Source: an uncultured Bacteroidia bacterium (GTDB taxonomy: Bacteria > Bacteroidota > Bacteroidia > Bacteroidales > Prolixibacteraceae). Taken from it: a stretch of DNA of 64,000 nucleotides. Under the pieces are notes generated by a model. It had not been told where the DNA came from, did no database searches, and worked only from the letters and a program-made list of their open reading frames with translations. This document shows, in pieces, positions 53,069 to 62,040 of this stretch; within the stretch, counting starts at the first letter, position 1; every line of letters starts with the position of its first letter. The DNA lies in contig CAIUAN010000040.1 in NCBI GenBank assembly GCA_903897145.1, positions 1 to 64,000 on the forward strand, given 5' to 3'. The position numbers and the translations under genes were made by a program.

Positions 53069-56000
53069 ATGAAGTTGCAAATGAAACAAACAGGCAGAAA
53101 TATACTCCTATTTTCTTTAGTGATCGGAATAATCTCCTGTTCAATTAAGAAAAATACGTTCACTTCAAGAACATACCATAATGTAACGGCCCATTATAAT
53201 GTTTATTTTAATGGCAACGAGAGTTATAAAGCTGGGAATCTTCGCATCGCTCAAACGATCCATGATGATTATACCCATACGCTTCCTGTTTTTAAGAATT
53301 CAATGCCTGAAGCAGCTAAAATTGCGACCTCCGATATGGATTTAGCAATTGCCAAATGCATGAAACTTATTGCGCTGCATTCAATTACGAAGAGCCCACA
53401 ACGGAAACCCAATAATTCGGAGTATTATAAGAAGTTTGCTTCAAAAGGGGAATATAACGAATGGGTCGATAAAGCCTATGTTTTAATGGGAATGGCCAAC
53501 TTTTGCAAGCATGATTATCGCTTGGCGATAGAGAATTTTAATTATGTTGTTCGTAAATTTTCGGATCGCCCTTCGCGCTTCGATGCCTTACTGGGCATGG
53601 CTCGGTCGTATATAGAAACTGGTGATTACCCTCCTGCTCTCGAGATCTTTGCGGCTTTGGCTCGTGACGCCAGTTTCCCCAAAACGTTACTCCCCACCTT
53701 CAACCTTATTCAGGCTCAATATAAGCTGAAAATAAATGAACCTTTGGCCGCCATCCCATTTTTACAGACCGCACTGACAATGCATCTTCCTAGGGCTGAA
53801 AAACTGAGAGCTACCTATATTTTGGCACAACTTTTCGCCCTAACAAAACAAACTGAAGAGGCATCAAAACAGTATAAAAAAGTATTGAAGATGCACCCTC
53901 CTTATGCCATGACTTTTAATGCACGGATATCTCGAATGGAGCTCATTGGAACCGACGATAAGAAGATCGAACAGGAACTAGCGAAGATGCTAAAGGCGGC
54001 TAATAATATTGATTATAGAGACCGGATTTATTATGCAATGGCAACGATAGCATTGAAGGACGGTCGAAAGAAAGAGGGGATAACGGATCTAAAAAATTCT
54101 GTTCGATATAGTATTTCAAACAAACAACAGCGTGCAATCTCAAGTCTGGATGTCGCGCGCTTATTCTATGAACAGAATGAATACCTTCAATCTGCTTGTT
54201 ATTACGATACAGCTGTGGCAATAATAGATGCTAACTATCCTGGATATACTGAAATTATTTCTAGATCAACAACCTTGAACAAACTCGCGAAGTCATTGAA
54301 TACGATACAACGTGAAGATAGCTTGCAAAAGATTGCTTTAATGCCCGAAAAAGACCGAAATGCATTGATCGATCTTAAGATTAAGACCCTGCAAAAGGAA
54401 GAGGCGCTGAAGCTCGCTCAGGAAAAAGCTGAGCAGCAAAGTCAAAGCTATTTTCGGACGCGGCAGTACAGACAGCAAGGGACACCTACATCAGACAATC
54501 AAAATTTATGGTATTTCTACAATCCATTAACGATAGGTATTGGGAAAAGCGACTTTCAGAAAATATGGGGTAAGCGTGCATTAGAAGATAATTGGCGTCG
54601 CAAGAATAAATTGTCGAACCTTGATGTTGCTGCCGAACAAGCTGCTGATTCTATTGCCCAGGCAGCAACTCCAAATGCGAAGAAAAAAGTTAGTGATCCC
54701 AAAAAAGCAGCTTATTATCTTCAAGATATTCCTCTTACTGACTCATTGATGAATATCTCAATCGAACAGGTAAAGAGTGCCATGTTTAATGCTGCGCATC
54801 TATATCGGACAGAGTTAAATGATTTCCCTCGAGCCATCGCGATGTTGAAGGATCTAAATGCACGCTTCAAAGGAAGTGTCTGCGAACTTCCCGCTTATTT
54901 TGAACTCTATCAGCTCTTTAAAGAGGGGGGTGATATCGCCAGTAGCCAAGCCTATAAGGAGAAAATAACATTAGAATACCCCAATTCTAAATATGCTAAA
55001 TACCTGAATAATCCGAATTATTTAGTCGAGCTGAAAGAGAAAAATGCAAGCATTGAGGTTCAGTATGCCTCTACTTTAAAGAAATTCTTGGCATTTGATT
55101 TCCAAAGTGCCGCAACAACAGCTTTGCAGATCATACCTCAATTGCCAGATAGTGCGTTGCTTTCTAAAGTTAAATTTATTGGGGTGGTCGCTAAAGGCGC
55201 TTCACAAGAGCGGAAAGAATTTGTTGGAAATCTTGAGCAATATATCAAGGATTTTCCTAAAAAACCGACTACCGACATTGCAATCCAGATTAAAACACTT
55301 ATTGCGACTAATGCTTTAGCTGATTATAAACAGCTGTTGGCAAAAGGTTATGTCAAAGAGCAACTGGCGAACGATGAATTGAAAAGTAAAACAAATACCA
55401 CTGGTGATGAATTTGGCGGCAAGTATTCCTATGATCAAAATCTCTTCCATTATTATGTGATTGCTTTTCCAAAGGATTCAAAAGTTGAGGTGAATAGGCT
55501 GATTTATGATATCGCAAATTATAATTTAGATTACTATACCTCCTCCGATTTTGACATCGAAGCCTTAAGCTTAGATGATAAAACGCAAATGGTTGTTGTC
55601 CGAAATTTCCCAGATAAAGAGGAGGGCCAGATCTACTTTAAATCGATCATTCGCAAAAGGGGCGTTTTTGCATCCTTGAAGGGACTAGAATATGTGAATT
55701 TTATGATTTCCTCTACCAACTATAGAGTGCTAACAAACGATAAGGATTACCACCCTTATCTTCCATTCTTTATTAAGAATTATAGCTCCTACATTAGCTC
55801 AGAGGTGCCGAAAGAAATATTGCCGAATCCAGAGGATTTGTTAGCGAAAATTCGTAAGGAGGATGATCCAACAAATAATGGGAAGTTTGTCGTGGTTCAG
55901 CCGATACAGTTAAAAGATACGGTGTCGAAAATTGTGCCGCAACCGAAAGCGATCTATCAAGGTTTATATCTCGAAAAATCTAGCGATTCGTATTGTTTTG

Positions 56001-56326
56001 CCCTAATCTTTTTGAAAAAACAACTGGAGGATACAAAGCTTGTTCAGGCTATTAAAGTGTTTAATCAGTCAAATTATGGAGCTCCATCCATCCTGGCAGC
56101 CGCAGAAGAGCTGGATGCAAATAGAGGGTTATTGATAGTTCGTGGTTTAGGCAGTCGTTCGGCAGCCGAAGCCTATTTCAAACGCTGGAACTCCAATCAG
56201 ACCATGCAGGAGATTCTAAAAGGGACGAGCTTCCGAACCATGCTGATCTCTTTAGATAACCTTTCGATCTTCAGGAAGGAAAAAAATGTTCTCTCTTATA
56301 TGGAGTTTTACAATCAGTTGAAGTAA
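53069..56326 (+). CDS. sprE: SprE/PorW-like type IX secretion/gliding lipoprotein with TPR repeats
   Basis: The protein has 1085 residues; the first ATG is at 53069 and an internal ATG at 53081 is an equal candidate. A lipobox follows (SLVIGIISC). FTSRTYHNVTAHYNVYFNGN is the characteristic N-terminal block of the SprE/PorW family. TPR-like helical repeats follow (VLMGMANFCKHDYRLAIENF, LLGMARSYIETGDYPPALEI), then a long C-terminal region with beta-rich motifs (KSDFQKIWGKRALEDNWRRK). In Flavobacterium and Porphyromonas the family is required for gliding and type IX secretion, connecting to the PorN-containing ring. Its presence with gldH suggests a working T9SS. Confidence 0.9.
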   Translation: MKLQMKQTGRNILLFSLVIGIISCSIKKNTFTSRTYHNVTAHYNVYFNGNESYKAGNLRIAQTIHDDYTHTLPVFKNSMPEAAKIATSDMDLAIAKCMKLIALHSITKSPQRKPNNSEYYKKFASKGEYNEWVDKAYVLMGMANFCKHDYRLAIENFNYVVRKFSDRPSRFDALLGMARSYIETGDYPPALEIFAALARDASFPKTLLPTFNLIQAQYKLKINEPLAAIPFLQTALTMHLPRAEKLRATYILAQLFALTKQTEEASKQYKKVLKMHPPYAMTFNARISRMELIGTDDKKIEQELAKMLKAANNIDYRDRIYYAMATIALKDGRKKEGITDLKNSVRYSISNKQQRAISSLDVARLFYEQNEYLQSACYYDTAVAIIDANYPGYTEIISRSTTLNKLAKSLNTIQREDSLQKIALMPEKDRNALIDLKIKTLQKEEALKLAQEKAEQQSQSYFRTRQYRQQGTPTSDNQNLWYFYNPLTIGIGKSDFQKIWGKRALEDNWRRKNKLSNLDVAAEQAADSIAQAATPNAKKKVSDPKKAAYYLQDIPLTDSLMNISIEQVKSAMFNAAHLYRTELNDFPRAIAMLKDLNARFKGSVCELPAYFELYQLFKEGGDIASSQAYKEKITLEYPNSKYAKYLNNPNYLVELKEKNASIEVQYASTLKKFLAFDFQSAATTALQIIPQLPDSALLSKVKFIGVVAKGASQERKEFVGNLEQYIKDFPKKPTTDIAIQIKTLIATNALADYKQLLAKGYVKEQLANDELKSKTNTTGDEFGGKYSYDQNLFHYYVIAFPKDSKVEVNRLIYDIANYNLDYYTSSDFDIEALSLDDKTQMVVVRNFPDKEEGQIYFKSIIRKRGVFASLKGLEYVNFMISSTNYRVLTNDKDYHPYLPFFIKNYSSYISSEVPKEILPNPEDLLAKIRKEDDPTNNGKFVVVQPIQLKDTVSKIVPQPKAIYQGLYLEKSSDSYCFALIFLKKQLEDTKLVQAIKVFNQSNYGAPSILAAAEELDANRGLLIVRGLGSRSAAEAYFKRWNSNQTMQEILKGTSFRTMLISLDNLSIFRKEKNVLSYMEFYNQLK

Positions 56327-56425
56327 CTCTTTTGGCGATTGATTTTTTAACATAGTTTTTCGTGCCGACTCACTCTTCCTTATTGCGAATGCTCTATCTT
56401 TACTTTGGTTATTATATTATTTTTT

Positions 56426-57226
56426 ATGTATAAAATTTTACTAGTTCTTATTTTGTCTATCATCCTCGTTGAGCTCAAGGCTCAAGATCGTGTGTTCACC
56501 TATACTTATCAGAGTGGCGTTTTAAATAAAGGTCAAAAGGAGATCGAGGTTTGGTCGACTTTGGCAAGTGGGAAAACCGATTATTATAGAGGTTTAGATC
56601 ATAGTCTCGAATTCGAGATTGGTCTTGGCCACAAATTACAAACTGCATTTTATTTAAATTACGGAACTAGCAGTGAGGTAGCCCTGGAAAATGGTGCTAA
56701 GAGCCTTGTCAATAGTTCAAGTTATAGCTTCTCCAATGAGTGGAAATTAAAGCTTTCCGATCCGATGGCAAATCGGCTTGGTTCAGCGCTTTATCTAGAG
56801 TATGCGATTGCTCCTACCTCAACGGCTATTGAGGGGAAATTAATTCTGGATAAGCAAATGGGTGAATTTACAAGTGCTTTTAACCTTGTTGGCGAATATG
56901 AAGTGGAGCGGGAGTTTCATGCAATTGGTTTAGGCATAGAGTCTGAAAGATTAGACCAGTTTGCCATCGAGCTGAACTATGGTTTGGCCTATAAGGTCAC
57001 GAAGGATTGGAATATCGGCTTTGAGGTTTTTAATAAGAATCAAATGATAGGTTCGGCAGCCGCTAAATCGATCTTATTGTCAGGACCATCGTTCTCATAC
57101 CGTTCAAATGCCTTCTGGATTAATCTTACCTGTATGCCCCAGATTGCAAATTTAAAGGGTGGAGGATTAGAATTGCATGAAAATGAAAAGCTACAAACTC
57201 GACTTATCTTCTCGTATGAATTTTAA
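56426..57226 (+). CDS. Outer-membrane beta-barrel-like protein of unknown function
   Basis: Starting at ATG 56426 (an upstream TTG only adds a short lead), the 266-residue protein has a signal peptide (MYKILLVLILSIILVELKAQ). Alternating hydrophobic/polar strands follow, ending in SYEF with the terminal aromatic residue typical of outer-membrane barrels. Glu and aromatic residues recur as in porin-like barrels (FALEL-type strands: FAIELNYGLAYKVTKDWNIG). I do not recognise the family. It overlaps the cytochrome c lipoprotein gene by 11 bases, so the two probably act together. Confidence 0.72.
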   Translation: MYKILLVLILSIILVELKAQDRVFTYTYQSGVLNKGQKEIEVWSTLASGKTDYYRGLDHSLEFEIGLGHKLQTAFYLNYGTSSEVALENGAKSLVNSSSYSFSNEWKLKLSDPMANRLGSALYLEYAIAPTSTAIEGKLILDKQMGEFTSAFNLVGEYEVEREFHAIGLGIESERLDQFAIELNYGLAYKVTKDWNIGFEVFNKNQMIGSAAAKSILLSGPSFSYRSNAFWINLTCMPQIANLKGGGLELHENEKLQTRLIFSYEF

Positions 57227-57524
57227 GTTACTGATAGTCGCCGCACTTTTGGGAATTATGTGTGTGATCTATTCATGCGCTCCAGGGCTTTATATCCCAT
57301 CTCTTGCTGATGCCAATAAGACAGGGATAAATTTAGATGATCTGAGTTTAGGTCGAAAACTTTACGTGCAAAATTGTGGCAGCTGTCATGGTTTGTATGC
57401 CCCTAAACATTTAAGAGCTGCTGATTGGCCTATAATATTAACCGTTATGCAGCAAAAGGCAAAGATAAGTAATTCGGAAGTTGAAGTTATTCGCAATTAT
57501 TTATCAGCGCAAGCTAAGCCATAG
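57216..57524 (+). CDS. Cytochrome c-like lipoprotein
   Basis: The likely start is ATG 57216 (a longer frame from 57177 would overlap the barrel gene by 50 bases). It gives a lipobox (IMCVIYSC) and a small c-type cytochrome: GRKLYVQNCGSCHGLYAPK with the CxxCH heme site, and a later Met (VMQQKAKIS) that may be the sixth ligand. The 102-residue protein would sit on a membrane facing the periplasm and carry electrons. Coupling with an outer-membrane barrel hints at electron transfer or sensing at the cell surface, but no partner oxidase is nearby. Confidence 0.85.
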   Translation: MNFKLLIVAALLGIMCVIYSCAPGLYIPSLADANKTGINLDDLSLGRKLYVQNCGSCHGLYAPKHLRAADWPIILTVMQQKAKISNSEVEVIRNYLSAQAKP

Positions 57525-57541
57525 TAATTGTTAATCTTTTT

Positions 57542-57585
57542 CACAAACAACAAACCCGGCTTGTAAGCCGGGTTTGTTGTTTGTG
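57542..57585. terminator. Perfect 21-bp hairpin between convergent genes
   Basis: Arms 57542-57562 and 57565-57585 pair perfectly over 21 bp around a two-base centre; the core is AAACCCGGCTT. It lies 17 bases after the cytochrome stop and 17 bases after the sucD stop on the other strand, so it can end both transcripts. There is no long T-tract on either side. Confidence 0.75.
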
Positions 57586-57602
57586 CTGTTAAGGAAGATC
57601 CT

Positions 57603-58475
57603 TTATAGATTGAGTAATTTCTTTAACATTCCTGGGATTTCCGAAGGCTGTTTTGCCACCTGAACTCCTGCGCTTTCAAAAGCTGCAATCTTCTCAGCTG
57701 CAGTTCCTGTCCCACTTGAGATGATCGCACCAGCATGGCCCATCCGTTTGCCAGGAGGCGCTGTCTGACCTGCGATAAAGCTTACCACGGGTTTGGTAAC
57801 ATGCTTGCGGATATATTCAGCAGCACGCTCTTCAGCATCACCACCAATCTCGCCCATCAAAACAATTGCATGTGTTTCAGGATCATCCTGAAACATCTGA
57901 AGCAGTTCTTCATAATAGAGTCCCGCAACTGGATCGCCACCAATACCAACGCAAGTGCTCTGACCTAAACCGCTGCTTGTTAATTGGTATACCATTTCGT
58001 AGGTCAATGTACCACTACGGCTCATTAATCCGATATTCCCTTTCTTAAAGATGCTAACAGGCAGAATTCCGACCAAAGCTTCACCTGGAGACATCAACCC
58101 TGGGCAGTTGGCTCCGATAAGCTTCGTGCCATTCTTTTTAAGATAAGGGGTGATGCGAACCATGTCGAGGGTTGGAACACCTTCAGAGATGATGATTACA
58201 AGATCGATACCCGCTTCTGAGGCTTCTAATGCAGCATCGGCAGCATAGGCAGCAGGAACGAAAATAATTGAAGTATTAGCTCCCGTTTTTTTCACGGCAT
58301 CGGCAACGGTATTGAATACCGGAACACCATGCACCTCTTGTCCACCTTTGCCAGGTGAAATGCCACCTACGACATTGGTGCCGTAATCGATCATTTTTTG
58401 AGTATGAAAACCACCATCCCGACCGGTAATCCCTTGGACTAGTAATTTTGTATTTTTATTAACTAAAATGCTCAT
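57603..58475 (-). CDS. sucD: Succinyl-CoA ligase, alpha subunit
   Basis: The 290-residue protein has the CoA-binding Rossmann motif ([20 protein letters not shown]), [20 protein letters not shown], the phosphohistidine region [14 protein letters not shown], and [20 protein letters not shown], which carries the catalytic His in MGHAG. It forms succinate plus ATP/GTP from succinyl-CoA in the TCA cycle. It is the second gene, 35 bases after sucC. Confidence 0.97.
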   Translation of the reverse strand: MSILVNKNTKLLVQGITGRDGGFHTQKMIDYGTNVVGGISPGKGGQEVHGVPVFNTVADAVKKTGANTSIIFVPAAYAADAALEASEAGIDLVIIISEGVPTLDMVRITPYLKKNGTKLIGANCPGLMSPGEALVGILPVSIFKKGNIGLMSRSGTLTYEMVYQLTSSGLGQSTCVGIGGDPVAGLYYEELLQMFQDDPETHAIVLMGEIGGDAEERAAEYIRKHVTKPVVSFIAGQTAPPGKRMGHAGAIISSGTGTAAEKIAAFESAGVQVAKQPSEIPGMLKKLLNL

Positions 58476-58510
58476 GATAGTTCGAATTAAATTTTCTTAA
58501 ATATTAACGC

Positions 58511-59638
58511 TTAGGCTAGACTAATAGCCATTTGAGCTGCTTCACTCATAGTTTCAACGATTGGCAGATTGGCATTTTTCAATATCTCAAGTCCTTCTTT
58601 TGAATTGGTTCCTGAAAGACGGATCACAATTGGAATCTTAACTTGAATCTGCTCTAAAGCAGAGATTAATCCTTTTGCAACGTCATCGCAACGGGTGATT
58701 CCACCAAAAATATTGATCATCACAACCTTTACATTTTTGTCTGAAAGAATTAGGTTCATCGCGTCGACAACTTTTTGAGGGTTTGAGCTTCCGCCAATAT
58801 CTAAGAAGTTGGCTGGTTCACCACCATAAAGTTTAATCATATCCATGGTTGCCATCGCAAGTCCAGCACCATTTACCATGCATCCGATGTTTCCATCTAA
58901 ACGAATATAAGAAAGTCCTTTGTCTTTAGCATAAAGTTCTTTAATCTCATCTTCATCAGGCTCATTAAGAGCGAGGATTTCTGGTTGCCGGAATAAAGCG
59001 TTATCGTCAAATGTCATCTTTCCATCTAAGGCAAGTAGGTTGCCATCTGAAGTAATAACCAATGGATTAATCTCAACTAAGGAAGCATCGGCATCCAAAA
59101 ACACTTGATAGAGTTTTTGGAACATCACAACCGCTTGATTCGCCAACTTACTATCATCGAATAGTGCATAAGCAATCTTACGAGCCACGAAAGGAGAGAT
59201 ACCAAGATCGGGATCAATCGCGAATTTCAAGATCGCGTCAGGATTGTCTTTGGCTACTTCTTCGATCTCAACACCGCCTTCACGACTAGCCATAAAAACA
59301 ACCGATTTTGTGTTTCGGTCGATGGTCAGTCCTGCATAAATCTCATTCACAAACGAGACTCCTTGAGCGACTAATACTTTTTCAACTTTAAAACCTTTGA
59401 TATCCATTCCAAGAATAGCTTCAGCTGCAGCCGTTGCGTCAGCTAATGTTCGGGCAAGCTTAACTCCTCCTGCTTTTCCTCGGCCACCTGTTAAGACTTG
59501 AGCTTTAACGACACATGGATAGCCTAGTTTTTCTGCTGCCGCTTTTACTTCCGCCACAGTATAACATAGTACCTCCTTGGTAACTGGAATCTCATAACGT
59601 GCTAAAATCTCTTTAGCCTGGTATTCGTGAATTTTCAT
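58511..59638 (-). CDS. sucC: Succinyl-CoA ligase, beta subunit
   Basis: The 375-residue protein has an ATP-grasp N-domain (MKIHEYQAKEILARYEIPVT, VVKAQVLTGGRGKAGGVKLA), LVEINPLVITSDGNLLALDG and the C-terminal GGEPANFLDIGGSSNPQKVV, with INIFGGITRCDDVAKGL binding the alpha subunit. The residues in VAKAQ- and GRGKAG-type loops bind nucleotide. It heads the sucC-sucD operon, and its leader contains a strong stem-loop. Confidence 0.97.
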   Translation of the reverse strand: MKIHEYQAKEILARYEIPVTKEVLCYTVAEVKAAAEKLGYPCVVKAQVLTGGRGKAGGVKLARTLADATAAAEAILGMDIKGFKVEKVLVAQGVSFVNEIYAGLTIDRNTKSVVFMASREGGVEIEEVAKDNPDAILKFAIDPDLGISPFVARKIAYALFDDSKLANQAVVMFQKLYQVFLDADASLVEINPLVITSDGNLLALDGKMTFDDNALFRQPEILALNEPDEDEIKELYAKDKGLSYIRLDGNIGCMVNGAGLAMATMDMIKLYGGEPANFLDIGGSSNPQKVVDAMNLILSDKNVKVVMINIFGGITRCDDVAKGLISALEQIQVKIPIVIRLSGTNSKEGLEILKNANLPIVETMSEAAQMAISLA

Positions 59639-59684
59639 TTCGAGATTAATTTATAGTATACGATTTTGATATATTTGTAGTTAA

Positions 59685-59720
59685 ATTGCTGATATTCAAT
59701 GCGAATTGGATATCAGCAAT
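59685..59720 (-). promoter_or_regulatory. Strong stem-loop in the sucCD leader
   Basis: Arms 59685-59700 and 59705-59720 pair over 16 bp with a single non-Watson-Crick pair around a 4-base loop. In the sucC direction it lies just downstream of a -7 element, so it would be close to the 5' end of the mRNA. It may stabilise the transcript or attenuate it. Confidence 0.5.
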
Positions 59721-59727
59721 CTTTCAT

Positions 59728-59735
59728 CAAAAATA
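59728..59735 (-). promoter_or_regulatory. -7 element (TATTTTTG) of sucCD
   Basis: On the minus strand this is TATTTTTG, a perfect TAnnTTTG match, 89 bases before the sucC ATG. Transcription starting about 6-8 bases downstream would place the stem-loop at the mRNA 5' end. No -33 TTG was found. Confidence 0.45.
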
Positions 59736-59862
59736 GTGTTAAATTGAATACCATTTGAAAATAATCGAACAAAATGATAAATAATCTAAATTCGTTTTAA
59801 ATTACTTGAAAATCAATAATTTACATGTAAATTTAGTTCTTTTGTAAGAAAATTATGCAGGT

Positions 59863-60720
59863 ATGATTTCTAAATATTTCATGCAAATCCGTTCCTATAC
59901 GGTCATGGCTATAGGCTTAGCGCTCTATGCCTTTGGGGTGACCGCATTTTTGATCCCGCTAAAAATTGCAGCCGGTGGAGTTACGGGACTCTCGATGTTG
60001 GTTTATTATGCGACAGGTTTTGGCACGGGATACACCTATTTTATCATCAACATCTTTTTGGTTTTAATTGCGATCAAGGTTTTAGGAGCAAATTTTGGGG
60101 TTAAGACCATTTTTAGTATGACCATTATTGCCATCATGCTCAATATCATGCAACGTTATGTCAATGAGCCCATCTTAAAAGATATGTTTCTCTCCTCGGT
60201 GCTTAGTGGAATTCTTGGTGGAATAGGTATCGGATTAATCTTTAATGAGGGGGGAAGCACCGGTGGAACCGATATCATTGCGATGATCATCAATAAGTAC
60301 CGAAATATTAGTCCGGGCCGGATCATCATGTATTGTGATGTGTTGATCATTGCCTCCTCCTATTTGGTGTTACATTCTGTTGAAAAGCTGGTCTATGGCT
60401 ATGTCTCCATGTGGGTGGTCGCTTATTCCATCGACGCCTTTTTAACGGGTGCGCAACAGTCGGTGCAGCTATTTATTATATCCGCTGAATATGAGGCCAT
60501 AGCCAATGTCATAAATCACGAATCGCGGCGTGGACTGACGATGTTTGATGCCACAGGTTGGTATACCCAAAAGGGTGTTAAGGTCATTATGACGGTTGTT
60601 CGAAAAAGAGAATCTCCAGATATTTTTCGCAAAATTAAAGCGCTTGATCCCAATGCGTTTATCTCACTAAACTCCGTGATGGGTGTTTATGGGAAGGGTT
60701 TCGATAAACTAAAATACTAG
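59863..60720 (+). CDS. YitT family membrane protein (DUF161/DUF2179)
   Basis: The 285-residue protein has five or six membrane segments with the family landmarks GLALYAFGVTAFLIPLKIAA then GGVTGLSMLVYY, FNEGGSTGGTDIIAMIINKY and RNISPGRIIMYCDVLI. A soluble C-terminal DUF2179 domain follows (QLFIISAEYEAIANVINHES, TMFDATGWYTQKGVKVIM). The function of the family is unknown; some members have been linked to transport or membrane homeostasis. It is divergent from sucC and lies 42 bases ahead of the M23 peptidase frame, in the same direction. Confidence 0.9.
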   Translation: MISKYFMQIRSYTVMAIGLALYAFGVTAFLIPLKIAAGGVTGLSMLVYYATGFGTGYTYFIINIFLVLIAIKVLGANFGVKTIFSMTIIAIMLNIMQRYVNEPILKDMFLSSVLSGILGGIGIGLIFNEGGSTGGTDIIAMIINKYRNISPGRIIMYCDVLIIASSYLVLHSVEKLVYGYVSMWVVAYSIDAFLTGAQQSVQLFIISAEYEAIANVINHESRRGLTMFDATGWYTQKGVKVIMTVVRKRESPDIFRKIKALDPNAFISLNSVMGVYGKGFDKLKY

Positions 60721-60771
60721 GCATTTGCCTTAAATAACTAATTTAGCCGTTCGAAATCAGAATTGTTATCT

Positions 60772-62019
60772 ATGACCAATCGTCGCAAATATATCCTTAT
60801 TGGAGTTGGAATTACAGTTTTTATCCTTCTCCTAATTATTGGACTAAATCGCTATTATCAGAAAGTGCCTCCGTTAGGTGAGGATTTAGTCGTTAAGATT
60901 GTGGAGCCGAAGATGCTTTATGGCTTTAGGGCCGATTCATTCCATATTGAAGAAAATAGAGTTTCTCAAAATCAGAATCTTTCTGACATCCTCATTGAAA
61001 CTGGCGTTTCAGGATCTACCATCGATCAATTGGCAAAGAATTCGGTTACTGTCTTTGATGTGCGGAGGATGAAAGCGGGGAATAGATATGCGCTATTTTA
61101 TTCGAAGGATGTTAGTCGGAAACCGCTCTATTTGGTTTATGAGAATAACAATGTCGACTATTATGTTTATTCATTGACCGGTTCATTGTTGGTATCAGCA
61201 GGGAAGCATATCGTGACGTCCAAACGTCAAACGGCCTCTGGTATTATTACAAGTTCGCTTTGGAATGCCATGAAAGCAAGTAATATAAGTCCCTTGTTAG
61301 CCGTTCAGTTATCCGATATTTATGCCTGGACCATTGACTTCTTTGCGATTCAGAAAGGTGATCAGTTTACGGTTATTTATGATGAAGATTTTGTAAATGG
61401 GGAGTCTATTGGGTTGGGAAAAATTTATTCAGCATCATTTAGTCAAGGTGGTGTTGTCTTTTATGCCATTCGTTTTACTCAAGACGATGGGGTGAGTTAT
61501 TTCGATCAAAAGGGCAATAGTTTGCGTAAGTCGTTCTTGAAGGCCCCCTTGAAATTTTCACATATCAGTTCGCGATTTTCAAACAATCGGATGCATCCAA
61601 TTTTGCGTATTGTTAGGCCTCATCATGGTGTTGATTATGCGGCTGCCACGGGAACGCCAGTATATACCATTGGTGATGGTACCGTAACTCAGAAAAGCTA
61701 CCAAGCTACGGGAGGTGGTAACATGGTGAAGATTAGACACAACTCTGTTTATGAAACGAGCTACATGCATCTTTCAAAATATGCTGCTGGCTTAAAAGTA
61801 GGAGCTCGGGTACGACAGGGAGAAGTAATCGGATATGTTGGGGCTACTGGATTAGCTTCAGGACCTCATCTTGATTTTAGAGTCTATATGGGAGGTAGTC
61901 CTGTTGATCCCTTGACAATTAAATCGCCTCCCGCGGAACCTGTAAAACCTCAAAATATGCCGAAATTTAATCAACTGCGAGATTCAGTCTTGCAGCAGCT
62001 TGTAGTGAAGCACAATTGA
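60772..62019 (+). CDS. Membrane-anchored M23 (LytM-type) peptidase
   Basis: Starting at ATG 60772 (an upstream TTG is less likely), the protein has 415 residues with an N-terminal membrane anchor (YILIGVGITVFILLLIIG). A long middle region follows with LysM-like or accessory folds (LSDILIETGVSGSTIDQLAK), then the M23 domain. Metal and catalytic residues are in RPHHGVDYAAATGTPVYTIG (His and Asp), SYMHLSKYAAGLKVGARV and GLASGPHLDFRVY. It should cut peptidoglycan cross-bridges or activate other cell-wall hydrolases in the periplasm. It converges with manC. Confidence 0.92.
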   Translation: MTNRRKYILIGVGITVFILLLIIGLNRYYQKVPPLGEDLVVKIVEPKMLYGFRADSFHIEENRVSQNQNLSDILIETGVSGSTIDQLAKNSVTVFDVRRMKAGNRYALFYSKDVSRKPLYLVYENNNVDYYVYSLTGSLLVSAGKHIVTSKRQTASGIITSSLWNAMKASNISPLLAVQLSDIYAWTIDFFAIQKGDQFTVIYDEDFVNGESIGLGKIYSASFSQGGVVFYAIRFTQDDGVSYFDQKGNSLRKSFLKAPLKFSHISSRFSNNRMHPILRIVRPHHGVDYAAATGTPVYTIGDGTVTQKSYQATGGGNMVKIRHNSVYETSYMHLSKYAAGLKVGARVRQGEVIGYVGATGLASGPHLDFRVYMGGSPVDPLTIKSPPAEPVKPQNMPKFNQLRDSVLQQLVVKHN

Positions 62020-62040
62020 GTTGCAATTAGAACGCTAAGT

